Shown here: positions 26,301 through 41,300 of the stretch, piece by piece
Position numbering within the stretch: the stretch's first letter is position 1
Layout: each line of letters begins with the position of its first letter
Assembly (NCBI GenBank): GCA_024699855.1
Contig: JAMPIQ010000002.1
Span: 5,022,001 to 5,086,000, forward strand
Length of the DNA: 64,000 bases
Reading direction: 5' to 3'
Source of the DNA: Aphelenchoides besseyi
Taxonomy: Eukaryota; Nematoda; Chromadorea; Rhabditida; Aphelenchoididae
Translations under genes and position numbers: made by a program
Notes under the pieces: model-generated
The model's input: only the letters and a program-made list of their open reading frames with translations
What the model was told of the DNA's origin: nothing
Databases searched by the model: none

Positions 26301-29300
26301 AAAACCAAGAAAAGCCTCCAACTGTTACTGAAGATGCTCAGTTAAAAGAGAAACGGCCTTTGCATGATTCAATCGAACAGCAGCTGCAAGCTAAAGAAAC
26401 CGATCATTCTGCAGCAAAGTTGAATATCGATGAAGACAAAAAACGATCGATCGAAAGTGGTATACGAAGACCAAAAACAAGTCAACAGACAACAACGACG
26501 ACAGATACATCTTCAGAAAATGCGCAACTATTCGATCTTCGTACACTGAAGCCTGAAGTTCAGTTCGAAGAAGCGTTGTTTGTACCATTAAGTGAACCGA
26601 CACGAGATGAAACGAGTAGTAGTAAGGCAAAAACCAGCAAGTTAAGCGACGTTGATCATCAAAAAGACAAGCAACTGGATATAAATACTTCAACTGTCGA
26701 TGATTTTGAACAAATTGACACAGAGCTTCCGACTTCATTTGAGTCAATTGAAAACTCATCTCTTTCTCAGCCTTCATCTTCGACCCTTAGCCAAAAAGAG
26801 ATTCCCGACTCGGCTCCGCCAAACAAACAGACAACAAAAGATGATGTGACGTCCATTTCGAAGAATTTGACAAGACATCCTTCCAAGCCGCAAAAAACAG
26901 AAGACCAGGACATTTCCGTTGCTGATAAACCTCCCGAAATCGAAGAGCAAAATCGAAAGTCGCCTAAAGAATCTCGACAAGATTTTACTAACGACGTCCA
27001 ACCAACAATCCCAACAGAATCTCCGCAATTTTCTACTGACTCAAAACGAGCTGATGAAATTGCAAGCGATAAGCAATCGTTCAACTCTGAAAATGGCAAT
27101 TTAAAACTCGTTAAACCAAAACCAAAGACTGTTAAAAAGAAGTCGTTGTCGAAATTGAAATCCTCTGAAGCCATTGACATACAAGACGTTGATGAAATCG
27201 ATTCATTCGAATTGGAACCAGAATTGAAGTCTGCCGATTCTATCGAAATTTCACCTGAAACAATGAACATCGAAGAAGTTGTGCAAATGTCTAAAGCGTT
27301 TAGGAGAAAAGCAAAAACTGATGAATCAAAAGCTACCGTTTCATCCTCAAACACAACATCAGAAGAGTTAACGATTATAGCATCAATATCCAACATACGT
27401 GAAAGCGAAGACGTCGTAAACCCCCGTCGAGATCAAATCGTTTTCTTATCTCTATCTGATGAACTCATTCAACATAATGCGGACCTAAGAAAACGGCCAT
27501 CAAAAGAAAAAACTAATATTATTGTTCCGAAAACCTCAACTACAAATGCAGAAGACAAGTTGTCAACGAGAAGAATTGTTTCTGATCAACAAAAGGCGGC
27601 AGAATCAGACGAAGTGGAGTTCATACAACCATTGAAAGATCTACGAAGAGTTGAAACACATGATAATGAACTGTCAAACTTGTTGTCAGAAGAGCGTCCA
27701 ATTTTCACTGTCGATAACAGTCAGATCTCACATAAAACCCGAAGAAATGAAGTTGAAACGGCGAAAAAGATGTCCGCAGCTCCGGTCGGTGAAGAAGAAT
27801 CTGATGAAGTGGCCATGTATAACCTTGAAAATGTTGGCGTAAATGATATGGTAATAAAAGACGATAGTAGACAAATAGCATCCTTCAACCTCAAAGATCG
27901 CCTCGATGAAAATACCACAGTAGAAGCTCAATCGCAGGTCGCGAACGAAGGTTTCAAAAGTGAATTTATACAACAGACAGATCAACAAAAATCGGAAGCT
28001 ACAATTTTAGATAAGCCAACAAGTTTGATTTCGAAGAAATCGGTAACGTCCGAAAAAGAGACTACTGACAACAAAGAAATTGACGTCAATATTTTTGTTT
28101 CGTCTGATGAAATTACATCTCCACAACTCAACGAAGATATTTCTGACGTCCCAGCAAATTTAACATTAACAGAAAGCCAGTTAAAGGCGAATGATGTTAT
28201 TCAGAGTTCTGATCAAGTACTGACTGCTGATTTACCGACAGAAACATCTACACAAGTTCAAAACGCATCAACTGATCAGAAAAAAATGTCGACGAAGAAA
28301 CAAAAGACGCCGAAAAAGCCAACAGAATTATCGTCAAGCGTCGAAGACCACGAACAGAAACCAGAGGAACTTAATTCTTTATACCAGTTAGCAGAACATT
28401 CACTAGCAATGGATGTTGTTTCTACTGATGCCAACGTTCACCCCCAAGAAGAAGATGTAGACATGCAAATTTCCAGTATTCCAAAAACTGAAGAAACAGA
28501 CGTCAACTTCTCATTCAAAAAACCCACGACTAATACGCACTGCGGAACTACTGGAATGGATCAACTACGAACATCTGTTAAAGTTGATACAAAAGTTCCT
28601 AATGACAGTCAAATTACAACGACAAAAACACTAGAAAAAGCGCTTGAACACCAGTTTGTTGTGTTGACAAATCCACAAGAAGTGTTTTCGTCAGTTAAAT
28701 CCGAACTTCCACGTAACTTTCCAGCAACGATAACCAAATCTTTTGATCGCGTCAATTCGTCTCAACCGAAAGATTCTGAGTCGTCAACCACGATGAAATT
28801 GAAGTCCAAAGCGTCTGAGCAACAAAAAGTGAATGGATACAGAAGTGATCAGCAAACTCCTATGGAAACAGAAACGCATGACATGAAGCAACTAGAAGAA
28901 TCCACAGTATTGGCAGCGACCGATAATATTGAAATGTCACCGAAAGCTCATGTTCAAGCAGAAGCTCAATTAAACAACGAATACAAAGTTGAACATACCG
29001 ATGGCACTCTTCCTTTCACAGTAACTGCGGATGTTGAATTGAAATCAAAAGTTCCAAATGAAATCAGCTCATCGAACGACTATTCTTTGATAATGGAAGA
29101 TGTGAATGACGAAGCTCAGCATCACGCTGCTGATCAATTAAAGTTGTTCGACACGTTAAAAGCTACAACATCTGATAACCTCGACCGAAAAAGCGATCAA
29201 AACGAAATCGGAAGTTTGGTTGACGAACAGGTTTCGCTAGTGGCTACCAAAGGTCTTGAAAACATTGAACCAACAACTGTTACAGTGGATAATCAATTCG

Positions 29301-32300
29301 ACAATCTTCCCAGTGATGAATCAGTAGAAGAACGTTATCTGGAAACAACCATCAGAAAAACTGAAAAGAGCATCTCGTTGCCGCGAAGTAGGAACGATCA
29401 AAACAAACTTGATGAATCGAGTAACGGATTTCAAACAGCAGAAATGACTGTTCAATTGAAGAAACCAGCGTCGAATCCAAAATCAACGGAACTAACAGTT
29501 CAAGAAAAAGGCTACGTTTCTGCTAAAGTGTTCCAAAAACAAGTTTCTTTTGCTGAGAAGAAAGAGACCAAAGAAAACCAAACCTCAGATGTTCATCAAT
29601 CGGTTCCAACAACAACAACATCCGTCTTAAAAGATGTCACTTCGAAACAGCCAAATGACATGCGTAATGCCCATGAAGAGCCCACAGAACTACAAATGAT
29701 TGATAGCGTCCACAAAAATGAAGAACCGCTAATAAACATGAGTAAAAAGACGAAAAACAAGGATGATGACAAAGCGACTACAGACATCGACTTCAGATCT
29801 ACTCCTGACAATATGTTGTCGTCTCTTCTTTCTTCGATTGAAGTTGATGAAATGATCGAACCTCATCGCACGCTTGAGCAAGCCCAAGAAACCCAACGAA
29901 CGATTTCTGAAAAGGGATCCCAAGAAGTTCAATGTAGAAAGGATCTGACAGTTCGCAAAGCTCTCAAAGTTCCGGAAGTGGAAAGTCAGTCTTGGACAGA
30001 TGACCAAGAAAAAACATTAACGACGGAAATTTTGGCTGGATTTACTGATCAACCGCAGACTGAAGCCTACAAGTCGGATTATATTTTGACCGAAAAAGAG
30101 AAAATATCAACTGATGCAGAAGCTCAAAAGACGAAACCAGTTGTTACTACTGATGTCAACTTAACACAAAATGGTCCTTATGAAACAACCAAATATGTTG
30201 CAATGGAAAGCACAGATATTCAATCTACTGAAAATCATTTATTCAAAACTTCTTTTTCAACAACTGTTAAGAACCGGAAAACAGAAGTGGAAACGGATGC
30301 TTCAATTGAGTTCCAAAGCAAACCAATGGCTCTCGATGCACATACCGGCGAATTATTAACTCAAAAACTGAACACTTCGCGTAAAGTCAATACTCCACAA
30401 ACTGAACGTACGGACATCAACAGCGAACTAAATCGAATTGAGAACTCGGCTTCAAGCGATGTACGACTCGACGAGAAAAGAGATCAACGTGAGAAGATTG
30501 CAAAACGTGTAAAAGCACAGAAACAACAAAACGTCGATGCCTCACCATCAGCTAATGACTTAAAGAATGAAACGAAGCATCCTTTTGATTCTGAATTAAC
30601 TCAATTGCCAAATGAGTTCTTTACTACCGACCAACTATTCCAAAAATCGCCGATAGTTGAAGATGTTATCTCAAACGTCCAAGAACAATTGACGTTTGCA
30701 GACGAGTTGAGAGCAAAATCATCGCATTCTGTGGCTACCGACCATTCAACTTCGCTGACAAAACAATCCGAGAAGCAACAAACTTCAAAAACATTGATCG
30801 CAGGAACCCTATCAAAAGCCCACAAATTAGTTTCTTCCACAAAGGATCGTGAGATACTAACTGGCCAACAAAACGCTGATGATCTTTCTGATCACTATAA
30901 AGAACTAAAAGACGTTAATCGCGATTTGAAAGCAGACACAGATGATCGTATCTCCGCTCATTCGTCTTTGATAAATTCAGAAGAATCGGAAATCAGAGTT
31001 ATCGATGTTCAATTAAACAAACCATCCGACAAAATTGATCAGTCGATTACCGTTAAACTTCCAGAATCTGTACAACTGAATGTCAAGAAACAGAAGATCG
31101 ACGAAAAAGTGATCGACCGAAAGCCAGTAAACAAAATCGCTGAAACGACTTCACCAACAAAACCATCTGATCAACAAAGCGTAGCTACAGAGATAATTGA
31201 TCTTAACTATCGTAACTTGCCGGCAGAAGAAATCGTTTACGTGATGGTTCCCGATATAAACAACGAAAATGTCAATTTGCGTATTTCGTCAAAAGGATCA
31301 TCGCAAAAAGAAGCAGAAAAACTACCGAACAGTACCGATGTTGTCACTCAAGTTGTTGCTTCTGAAATCAAAGAAGTTGAAAAAACCATCGAATTGAATA
31401 AGAAGCCATCGATTGAAGGCGATCAGATGTCCATGCTTGATCTTCAACGTTCTTTTGGACAGGTTGATGTGGGCGTGATCGACAAGAAGAAGTCGCATGA
31501 TGAAAGAGACAAAATATCAACGAAACCAGTTGTTGATGTTTCCACTGAATTTTCTCTGGAAGGCAACAACTCGACGTTCAAAGTAGAACATTTGTTTTCA
31601 ACAAACGAAAAAGCAAAGACGATAAATGTGGCTGAAAACATCAAAACCAAACCTTTCAAGTTGCCAGTAACTTCTCCAATTGCCGGCGCAAACAACCAGC
31701 AACAAGATTCAGCAATCAACGTCGACCTAGAAATCTCCGCTCCCACAAAACCAAACGACACAAGCGACCATTTGATGCACATAAACGAGGCTGTCAGAGA
31801 AAACGTTCAGTTAAATGTCCAACCTTCAACAAACCTATTAGATCAAAAGAAGCAGAAAGCAGCAAAGAAGAAATTGGAAGTCTTACCCGACCAACTTATC
31901 GAGGCAGAATTTGAACTGACCAGTTACTCACGACCGCTGAACATGAAACATCAATTGACTGAGAAGACAGTAGTTGATTCAAAAGTTGAAGCCAATATCA
32001 TCGCAGCAAATACAAAGTTAAACGAAGAACAGAACCAGGGCTTCGAAGAAGAGCTTCAATCTGCAGTACCTTCTCCTCGAATCAACGACCTTTCATCAGA
32101 ATCTTTGAGAACTAAAAGCCCTGAAGCCAACATAGATGCAAATGTCAAACTCCACCAACCATGCGATTCAATTTCAACGAAAAAAACTTTGCCAGAGAAA
32201 GTAACGTCCAAACAAAAGAAAACGGTTTTCACGCTTTTGGCTCACAATCAGCTGTTGAATGTTGTTGAATCAGCAATAACCGATGATACACACAAAGATG

Positions 32301-35300
32301 TCGTGGAATCAGATGTTTCAATTTCATTACTAGCCAAAACAACAGAAACTGAAGCACGTCGTGACATCTCACTGGCTGACGAACAACTTCATTCAGAAAT
32401 GCAAATCGTAAAGAAAGAGAAAGTCGATAAACAAAAACTAGAAGATTTGTTTTCTGTTCCAAACGACGCTTCTGAACTCGGCAATACTGAATTAGCTGCA
32501 GTTTTAACATCAAATGTTGATGCTCCAACTGAAAATGCATCGATAGAAGAATATTGTCAAAAACCACCTGGCGTAAAGACGACAGAAAACGTGATTGCTG
32601 AAAACTCACAAGCCTCAGCAACTCTTCAAACATCTCAGTCAACTCGCAAATCAAACGTTGATGTGAGTTTGACAAAAAGAGATGAGAGCAAACGTGCAAT
32701 GGCCAATTTGACAGAACATTCTACAGTCGGCCTTCACAAGCAAATAAACGTTCCATCAAAGAAAGAATCCATCGATGTTGACAACCAGTTTGACAAGAAC
32801 GAAGAAAACCTCAGTACTGACAATGTCACGTTACCGATTGTCGAAGATGAAAGACTGGATATGATCCTGAAAAACCAAAAGTTAGTCACGAACAAAACTG
32901 ACGTCGTTTTCACTGCCAAACCGAGCAATTCCACAATCGAAATTATCCAAGACGATAAGCTCAATAAGAAGATGTCACTAAAAACCAAAAGTTCTGCTAA
33001 TCGACAAAAAGCAAATGATAATCAAAACAAACCAACCACTGATGTCGAAGTGCAGAAGCAAAAAATTCCATCAAGTACGAATGAATTCGATTCTGAAGTT
33101 CTCGATCAGCAAACCAGCAATGCCAAAGGTGTATCTTCAATGAAGGCAAAAGACATAAGTGAATTGGAGGATTTGGAGAGCAAAAACTCAAATGTAATAT
33201 TGGATACGAAAGTTGAAGAAAGAGAGCCAGAGCTTGTGGAATCAAAGAACATTGAAACGAATAACTCTACGACTGAGGTTGTGAATAAACCAATGGATCA
33301 ACAAATCCAACAGATAGGAGTGGCAAAGAAGCTGAAAAAAGTACCAATTGACGCAAATACCCAGATTCAGATGTCTGTTCCTTCGAATGTTTCAGTCATC
33401 GCTAAAATCCCTTCAACCAACTACGATTCTAATAGATCAAAAGACGATTCGGTTACCGACGAAAGAAAGGACGTCGAAGATAGTAAACAATCGGCGACCG
33501 GAAGTGCAAAAAATACGCATATTGAAGAAGTTCCACAAGAACAATTGGATGAAAGTAAATTGGGTACACCGACTGTAGAATCGAAAAGTCAATCAAAGTC
33601 CGAATTAGCTCGAAATCGAGCTGCTGAGCGACGGGATCCGAATTTCCGTTTTGTTCAACTGAAAAAGGTGCCCAGAAAAACAAATCAACAAGGGAAAGGT
33701 ACGCTTACCAGAATGCATTTGTAAAAACGTTATTTTTTCAGAAGCTGAAGAACAGAAAATCAAACCGAAGTTCAATCCACGACGTAAGCTGATCGAATGC
33801 AGCAAAGGGGGAGTGGTTGTTGCATCAGTCAAATGCATGGCATGTCCCGAACCCAAGGTTTCTTTTGTCTTAGATATCTCATTCATTCGTTTTCAGTTGT
33901 CAATTTATCACAACGGCGATTTCATGGAGGAAAATGAGTTGATGCGTGTAATTGTTGACAAGGACAAATGTGTTTATACGATCTGTTTGTGCCTTTATCG
34001 TATAACACCGGACATGGGCGGAAAGATTTCGCTTGTAGCAACAAACGAAGTTGGTTCCGATGAAACAACCATATTCATTGATGTCAAGGGTTCGTGTAAA
34101 GATTTTTCGTTTACGAATCTCGTTGTAATTTTAGATACCGAAAAGGTCGATTTGGGTGAATTACCGTCGGTCGAATGCACAACTCCGGAACATATTGATA
34201 CAACAGTTGGATCGACAGTCGATTTAGATTTCACTGTTCGAAGCAACACACCGCCGGAAATTTGGGTAATTGTTATTGATTCTTCAGTTTTATGTAAACC
34301 GAGAAAGTTGTTTTGAATGCTTTGCTTGTAGATGGAGTTCAATGGCGTGATGATCGACAATCAAGAACATGTGGAAATCAATTACGACGGAAATGTGGCA
34401 ACAGTACATTTGCGAATAGCGAAATGCACGATAGCAGATAGGTAAGTTTACTGGTTTGAAAGAAAACTACAGGTTTAGTGGTCATATCGCGTGCTGTTGT
34501 GCCAACAAGTATGGTTCGAGTCGTTCACCTCCGGTTTACTTGAATGTTCAGCAAAGCAGTAAGTTCGATGACAACACTGTGATATGTGTTTAGCAGTTCC
34601 AAAACTATTCGGCGATAAGACCCCACCGACATTAAAACGAAAGAAGATACCCGGTTCGCTATTGATTCCACGGGAAATCAATTCGTTGTACGGCGATCCG
34701 AGTGTTTTCGTTTCAACAGCGAACATCACAACCGAACTATCGGCTGTCGATGAAAATGCGGACACACAGTCGATTTCACCGATTAAACAAACGATGTCGG
34801 CAATCGTCAGCAAAAGTGTCGAACTGACGAGAAGAGAGCGAAATCGTCGAAAGAAGCGTCGAGATTCAACGCAATTTAGTTTCAAACGAGCAAGAAGTGC
34901 GCCAGCAGATTACGAAGCAAATGAGGAGAAGACCGATCAACAGGACATTCTAATTGAAGAGAAACACGTCGATACGCACACGAAGAAGAAAGCGAAGTTG
35001 GAAAGAGAACCATCAATCGCTAATCATACTTCAAATCAATCAGTGGAAAATATCTTAAGTTCGCCGTCACCAACCGTAGCAATGACATCAATTCCACCAA
35101 CTATGGACGAAACAAAATCAGAAGATCGCTCAACTGAAAGTGTTGAAGAAAAAGTTGACGACAAACCGAGTGAAATAACAACTTCAACTGACAATTCAAA
35201 AGTGTATAACCGGAAAGCGGAAGAAATTAACGACGATGCAAATTCTTTGTTGCAGCCCAGACAGCTTGCAAAGCCAAAGTGCGAAAAAACTTCCTGTCCT

Positions 35301-38300
35301 GTGGTTGTTTTGGACACCGATCTCGTTGCTTTACAAGATGCTGTTGATTCAAACACGATCGTTTATCCGAAACTTATTAATGAATCCATTAGTCAAACCT
35401 TCAGTACCGTTCGTCAGAAAATTCAACCAGAAGTCATGGCTGATAAAAAGATCGCTATTGCCGAAGAACAACAAATTTACGATGTCTTGAGATTAGATGA
35501 TCAATTAGAACAGACAGAGTTAGTCCCTGACAAAGAAGCTATATCATTGGCTGAAACATTGAAGAAGCGAACTCCAAGAAAACAAAAACGTGAAGAACTA
35601 GTCGCTGAAGACACAGTTCCTGTTGGGGTTGCTGAAGAAACTGCAGATTTGGAAACAAATGTTCAAGATGATTTGTTGGAATGCAATGAAGATCGCCTTT
35701 CGAGTGATGTTAATAACATCGACAATCTCAAGTCCAGAGCTGTTGAAAATCAACGGAAGACAAAAAGAAAGGCTACAAAACAAAAATCTGTCGAAGCTAC
35801 AGACGTTGAAATAACGAGCGAATTGGATAGTGGAGAAGCTTCGGATCAATATTCAATTAAATGGCCTCAACAAATGGAAGCAAAAATGGACTCTGGTTTG
35901 GTCAAAGCAAAGAAAACGACGGAGAAGTTACGCCAAACTTCACAAACCAAACCTTTACAACCTACTGATGAGTTGAACGCTTCTGAATTGCAAGACACCG
36001 CTCAATTACAAGTTGTCGACGCTGTTGACGAACCATCGAATATTTCAACTGCAACGTCGAAGACTCGGGATCTAACTTCAGTGGAAACAGAACTCAACGA
36101 GCAAATCAATGCTTTTGAATCGAACGTATTAAACAGCATTGAATCCTCTTGCCCAATACAAGAGTTCGAAACAGCAGCTTCAACGATGATCTCTTCTTTA
36201 GATGACAAAAAACCAACAACTCCAATTGAGAAAAAATCTTTCGAGTTTGACATTCCGCTGCATACAAATGAAGTTGTTGACGACCTATCGATGCAATTGC
36301 CCAGTAAGGAAAAGGCTGAAGACTTCGTATCAACAAAGACAGCAAAGAATCTCGCTAAAAAGCCGTTGGAACAAAGCAAAACCAGATCAAAGACAACTGT
36401 CGAAGCGCCTATTGTTGGTACCCCGATAGAAGATGTCGAAAAACAGTCGAAGGAATCCGGAGATGTTGAACCGATTGTCAAAACAGATGATCTAGAAGAC
36501 GCACAAACCGATCATATCATGTTAGACGATGATCATAAATCCAATGACAAATTAAATGGCGTCAAACCGAAGAAGAAGAAATCGATTAAGTCCACAAAAC
36601 GCAACAACGTGGAACCGGACACAGTCGTTGAAGCGAAAAATACTAGCATCACTATTGATTTGATCAAAGATATCAACAAGGAAATGAAGGTAATCGAGTG
36701 GCCAATACGCGTAGAAGAGTCGTTACAACAAAACGTTTACACACGTGTCAGAGAAATAACTTATGATGTCGAATTGCTGCAGAAAGAAGACGATCTGGTC
36801 AATTTGCCTCTGCAACAATCGATCGACTTCAAGGCAACGTCAATCGATGAAACTCCGATGAATAGTTCAGACGATCAGTTAAAACCAAAAATTAAACAGA
36901 AACGCCCATCAAAAGTAAAAGCAACACACGAAGAGCACAATCCAGCACCTGAATTTGATGGATCTCACCTCAATGAACTTCAAGATACGACTTATAAACC
37001 GACAGCTTCAACTATCGAGAAGAATGTGACATTCGAGTTTGCTGTCCAAAATGAACGAACATCAATCAATCGTCCAATTGATGTTTTTGAGGAAGTTGAT
37101 GCAAATATACGCGAACAACCAGGTCATGTGGAAGCGTCATTAGAAGTTTATTTGACTAATGAAATGAACCAAGAACTTGATGATTCAACGGTGGTTGTTT
37201 TGCCAGAAAAATCAGCCAAATCCATTGTATTTTCGTACAAGATTAAGCAGAGACTACCGAAAGAAACTTCATTAGTACAAGAATCGTTGACCAGAACTAA
37301 GGAACTAGACACTACTGATTTGAGGGCTGAAGTCGAAATAATCAATACAAATGGACAAAAAGCTGAAGACCTGTCAAGACTCATTGATCTGTCCAAAGAT
37401 GCAGAAGAACCGATCTCAATTTCAGATGCCGATGAGAAGAAACCCAAAAGAAAGAGAACACAGACGAAAGCCACGGAATCTGAACACATTTTATCGCAAG
37501 ACAATCAGATAGCTTCTATCTCTGAAGGTTTTACAGCTAAGGAGTCAAGCAGCGAAGTTGATACAAATTGGTCAATTGCGACAAACGAGATGGCAATCAA
37601 AACTATTCGTCCAACAATTTCAGTTGGTAAAACAGAATCGAACTTAAAAGAAACGATTAACGATGATCATCGAACTACCACCGAACAAACACCAGAAACC
37701 GCTGCATATGAATTGGTTTCTGTCAACAATAGTGATCAGTACCCTGAGAAGATACATCAAAGCACAATGCGTTTACCATCCAAAGAAGAGGATTTAAGTG
37801 TGGAAGAAGCCGAAGTAAAGGTCAAATTTGATGCCAAACCATCGCTTGAGTTCGTTGAAAACAACCTATCAGACAAAGAAAAGAAAACCGTTGTGCAAAA
37901 CGTGTCTACTCGTTCAACTAATCAAACAATGGTTCTTGAGAAGACCTCCGACTTTACAGGCGTTCCGCTTAAAATCGTTCAATCAGATATCGAAAAAACA
38001 CAAACAATTGAAGAAGATGATGGCCAATCCAAAGCGAAGAAACGAATCAAGTTAAAACGCAAATCAGGGATTGCTAAACCGATGGAAGAAAATGAAATCG
38101 CTGTTCAAAGAGACGCAAATCTGATGTTCGATGAAAATGCTGAGACTGTTGCCGTAAATTGGACTCACGACTCACGAGAGAAACAAGAGAGATTGATGAA
38201 TATAAAAGCTAGGAAGCAAAGTGCAGTTGATGCTAAAAAGACAGAAAATGAAGCTGACCCTGCAGTTGAAAGTATTACCGAAGTGAATCCAAAAACGAAT

Positions 38301-41300
38301 GGACATCTTATTCCAAATGAAAACACAAACGGCAAAAAGCGGAAGAAGACTATCAAAACGATTACTAATTCACTCACTGGGCCAGAAGAAACGAACGAGG
38401 TCGACAAAACCGTAGAATTGACAGCTAGACTTTTACAAGTGGAGGCTAATGCTAATCTGAAAATGGAAAACAAGGAAAGTGTTGCAATGGAATTGAGAGG
38501 TCGAAAATCGATTGATGAACAAAAGAAAGAGAATCAGACAGTCGATTACACTTCAATTAATGTCCCTATTGATCCACCGACTTTTGATAACGAGATGCAC
38601 GAAACCATAGAGTTTGATGCCAAAGAAGAGCTGCGATTGAGATGTCGATTTACTTGTTCTACAACTCCAGAGATCACGACCACAGTCAATGGCACTCCAT
38701 TGAACTCGCAAGTATTCACTAGCACAATCAACGCCAACGAAATTGTTCTCGTGAAACCCAACGCTTCGAAATTGGATGGTGGAGTTTTTTATATCACAAT
38801 CAAAACTCAGTTTGGGGAAGCGACCAAGAAAATCGACGTGGTCGTTCACGGTAACTGTTGTTTTAAATCTTCAAATAATCACATTTGATTTAGATGTTCC
38901 CGATGCTCCAGAAAGTTTGCGGATCGTTAACTTCGGTGTTAATTTCGTGAAGTTGGAGTGGGAAAAGCCGATTAGTGACGGTGGATCCCCAATCAAATTC
39001 TATCGAATCGAAATGAAACAGCAAAACCGGCGAGCCTTCAAACGAGCAGGTCAAGTCGATGGCATTGAGAGAAGCTTTGTGATCGCCGATTTGGACGAAA
39101 ATACGACTTACGAATTTCGGGTTGCTGGAATCAACAAATTTGGCACGGGCGATTTCAAGAGCACCGAATTGACGACAGAAAATCAGTACAGCGCTCCAGT
39201 TATTTCCGCTCCACCGCGTATAAAAGAATTCAGCGAAAAGGTAAGTTAAAGAAAGTATTCCAGAGGTTGAGTTGTTTGATTGAAGTTATGTGTTCTCGAA
39301 TGGGAAGATTGTGAGCAAGACGGAAATTCACCAGTTTATTCTTACGATGTTTATGTGCAAGAAGATGATGGAAAACCCATGAAAGTGAACACTGAGGATG
39401 TTTTTTGCACAAAGTTTGCTGTCAAAGATCGAATTAAACCAGGACATTCGTATGCTTTCAAAATTGAAGCTCGAAATGAGGCGGGACTTGTATCACAGTC
39501 TGACATTTTCACTGAACCGCGTTTTTGTTCAACGAAAACTGGTAATTTGAGATGTGACCTGAATATTTGTTCGCTGATTTATTTTCAGAATATTCAGACT
39601 CTGTTCTTCCTGCTCCTGTTGTCTTATTGACAAAAATCGATTCGGTTTCTGTTCAAGCACTCGATCTACCTGAGACCGTTGAATACACCGTTTTCTTCAA
39701 GAGCGAATCAAACAACAAATGGGAACAATTAACAACCAATGAAGCAGCAATTGTAATTCCAAACTTGAAGCACGGTCTATCGTACACGTTTAAAATTGAG
39801 GCAAAAACTGCTGACGGAATGATTCATCGATCGGAAGAAACGGATTTAATTTTAATCGAAGGTAAGTAGTTTTCTAATACTGTAATTTATGTTCGCTCAG
39901 ATGAAAAGAAACCTCGAATCATCAAGGAAATAAGAGACGTTGAAGTAGCGGAAAAGAAGCGACTGCAATTGGAATGTCGTGCACTTGGAGAATCCATTTC
40001 ATTTACATGGACAAAAGATGAAGTCGAACTCTATGCTGAGACATCCGTGATGGTAAGTAGTTGATAGTAGATTGTAACTTTGCGGTGTTTAGATTTGTAA
40101 TGAAGGTCATTCGAGTGTTCTTAAAATTGAAAATGTTCGACCATCGGATGCTGGTGTTTACAAGTGCAAAGTTGCGAATAGTCACGCAGAATTGGAAACT
40201 AAAGCCAAAGTTGCGGTAGCTGATGTTGACGCTTATTTCGAGTCAACGTTCCCCGAATCAATAGCAGTAATCGAAGGTGAAACATTGAGACTCAGCTGCA
40301 CTGTCTCTGATTCCGATGCAAAAGTCACGTTCAAAAAAAATGGACAACCGATTACACCAGACGACTCAAACATCAAAATAATTGTAGACGAGACGACACG
40401 TGAACTCGTTTTAGAAAAAGTCAATGCAGATGATCAGGGCGAATACGTTTGTTTGTTGTCTGATGGTCAAAAAGCCAAATGCAAAGTCACAATTAACGAA
40501 CCGGAAGCACACGTCCACGTTGGACCACAAAATCAGATCGTTACGGCGCACAACCAAAACGTTGCATTAACTTGCTACTTGACTCGCAACGCCAAAGTGG
40601 AATGGCTTAAAAATGGCACTAAACTATCGCTGGAAAGTCTCGGAGCAAAATACAAGATCTTTAGCGAGGATACAAAGTCTATTTTGGAGATCAACGACTT
40701 TAACGATCGGGACATTGGCGAATACTCGTGTCGTTTGATAAACCCTGCGTATCAATTGACAAACAAGGAAGAGAGTTTACCAGCTACCCTCGACCTTCAA
40801 ATAAAACCTCAAATCGAGTTTTTATCCGATGTTGAGAAGGTGGAAATCAACGTCGGTTCTGATTTGAAAATGACGTTCAATCTCAACGGCTATCCGACTC
40901 CTCAAATTGAAGGCGAATTGAACGGAATTCCGTTTGCCGACTTGTCGTTTAGTCAAACCTTTGAAGATGGAAAAGCAACAATAAAAATTCGTTCAATCGA
41001 AAGAGAACATGCCGGAATACTGACCATACGAGCGGTCAATTCCTTTGGAGACGATGAAAAGTCAATTCAACTTTGTGTTAAGGATGTCCCAACTTCACCG
41101 CGAAACGTTGTAGTGAAATTGATTGGAACGAACAGCGCAGAAGTTACGTGGTCAGCAGCAGATTTAGATGATCAGTGCGTCACTTCGTACGTAGTGGAAC
41201 GACAAAGTGGAATGTTCAACCGTTGGCGACAATGTGGAGTTGTAATGGCCGATCAACCGCTCAGATTGGTAGTTGAGGAGCTGCCATGGGACGAGATAGT

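Noticed and set aside
26767..27396. 209-codon minus-strand open frame opposite the long disordered exon, and similar antisense frames at 17609-18040, 32229-32699 and 36002-36481
   Set aside because: Their Ser/Phe/Leu-rich composition is what antisense of Lys/Glu/Ser-rich coding sequence produces. They have no splice signals and overlap a far stronger plus-strand frame.
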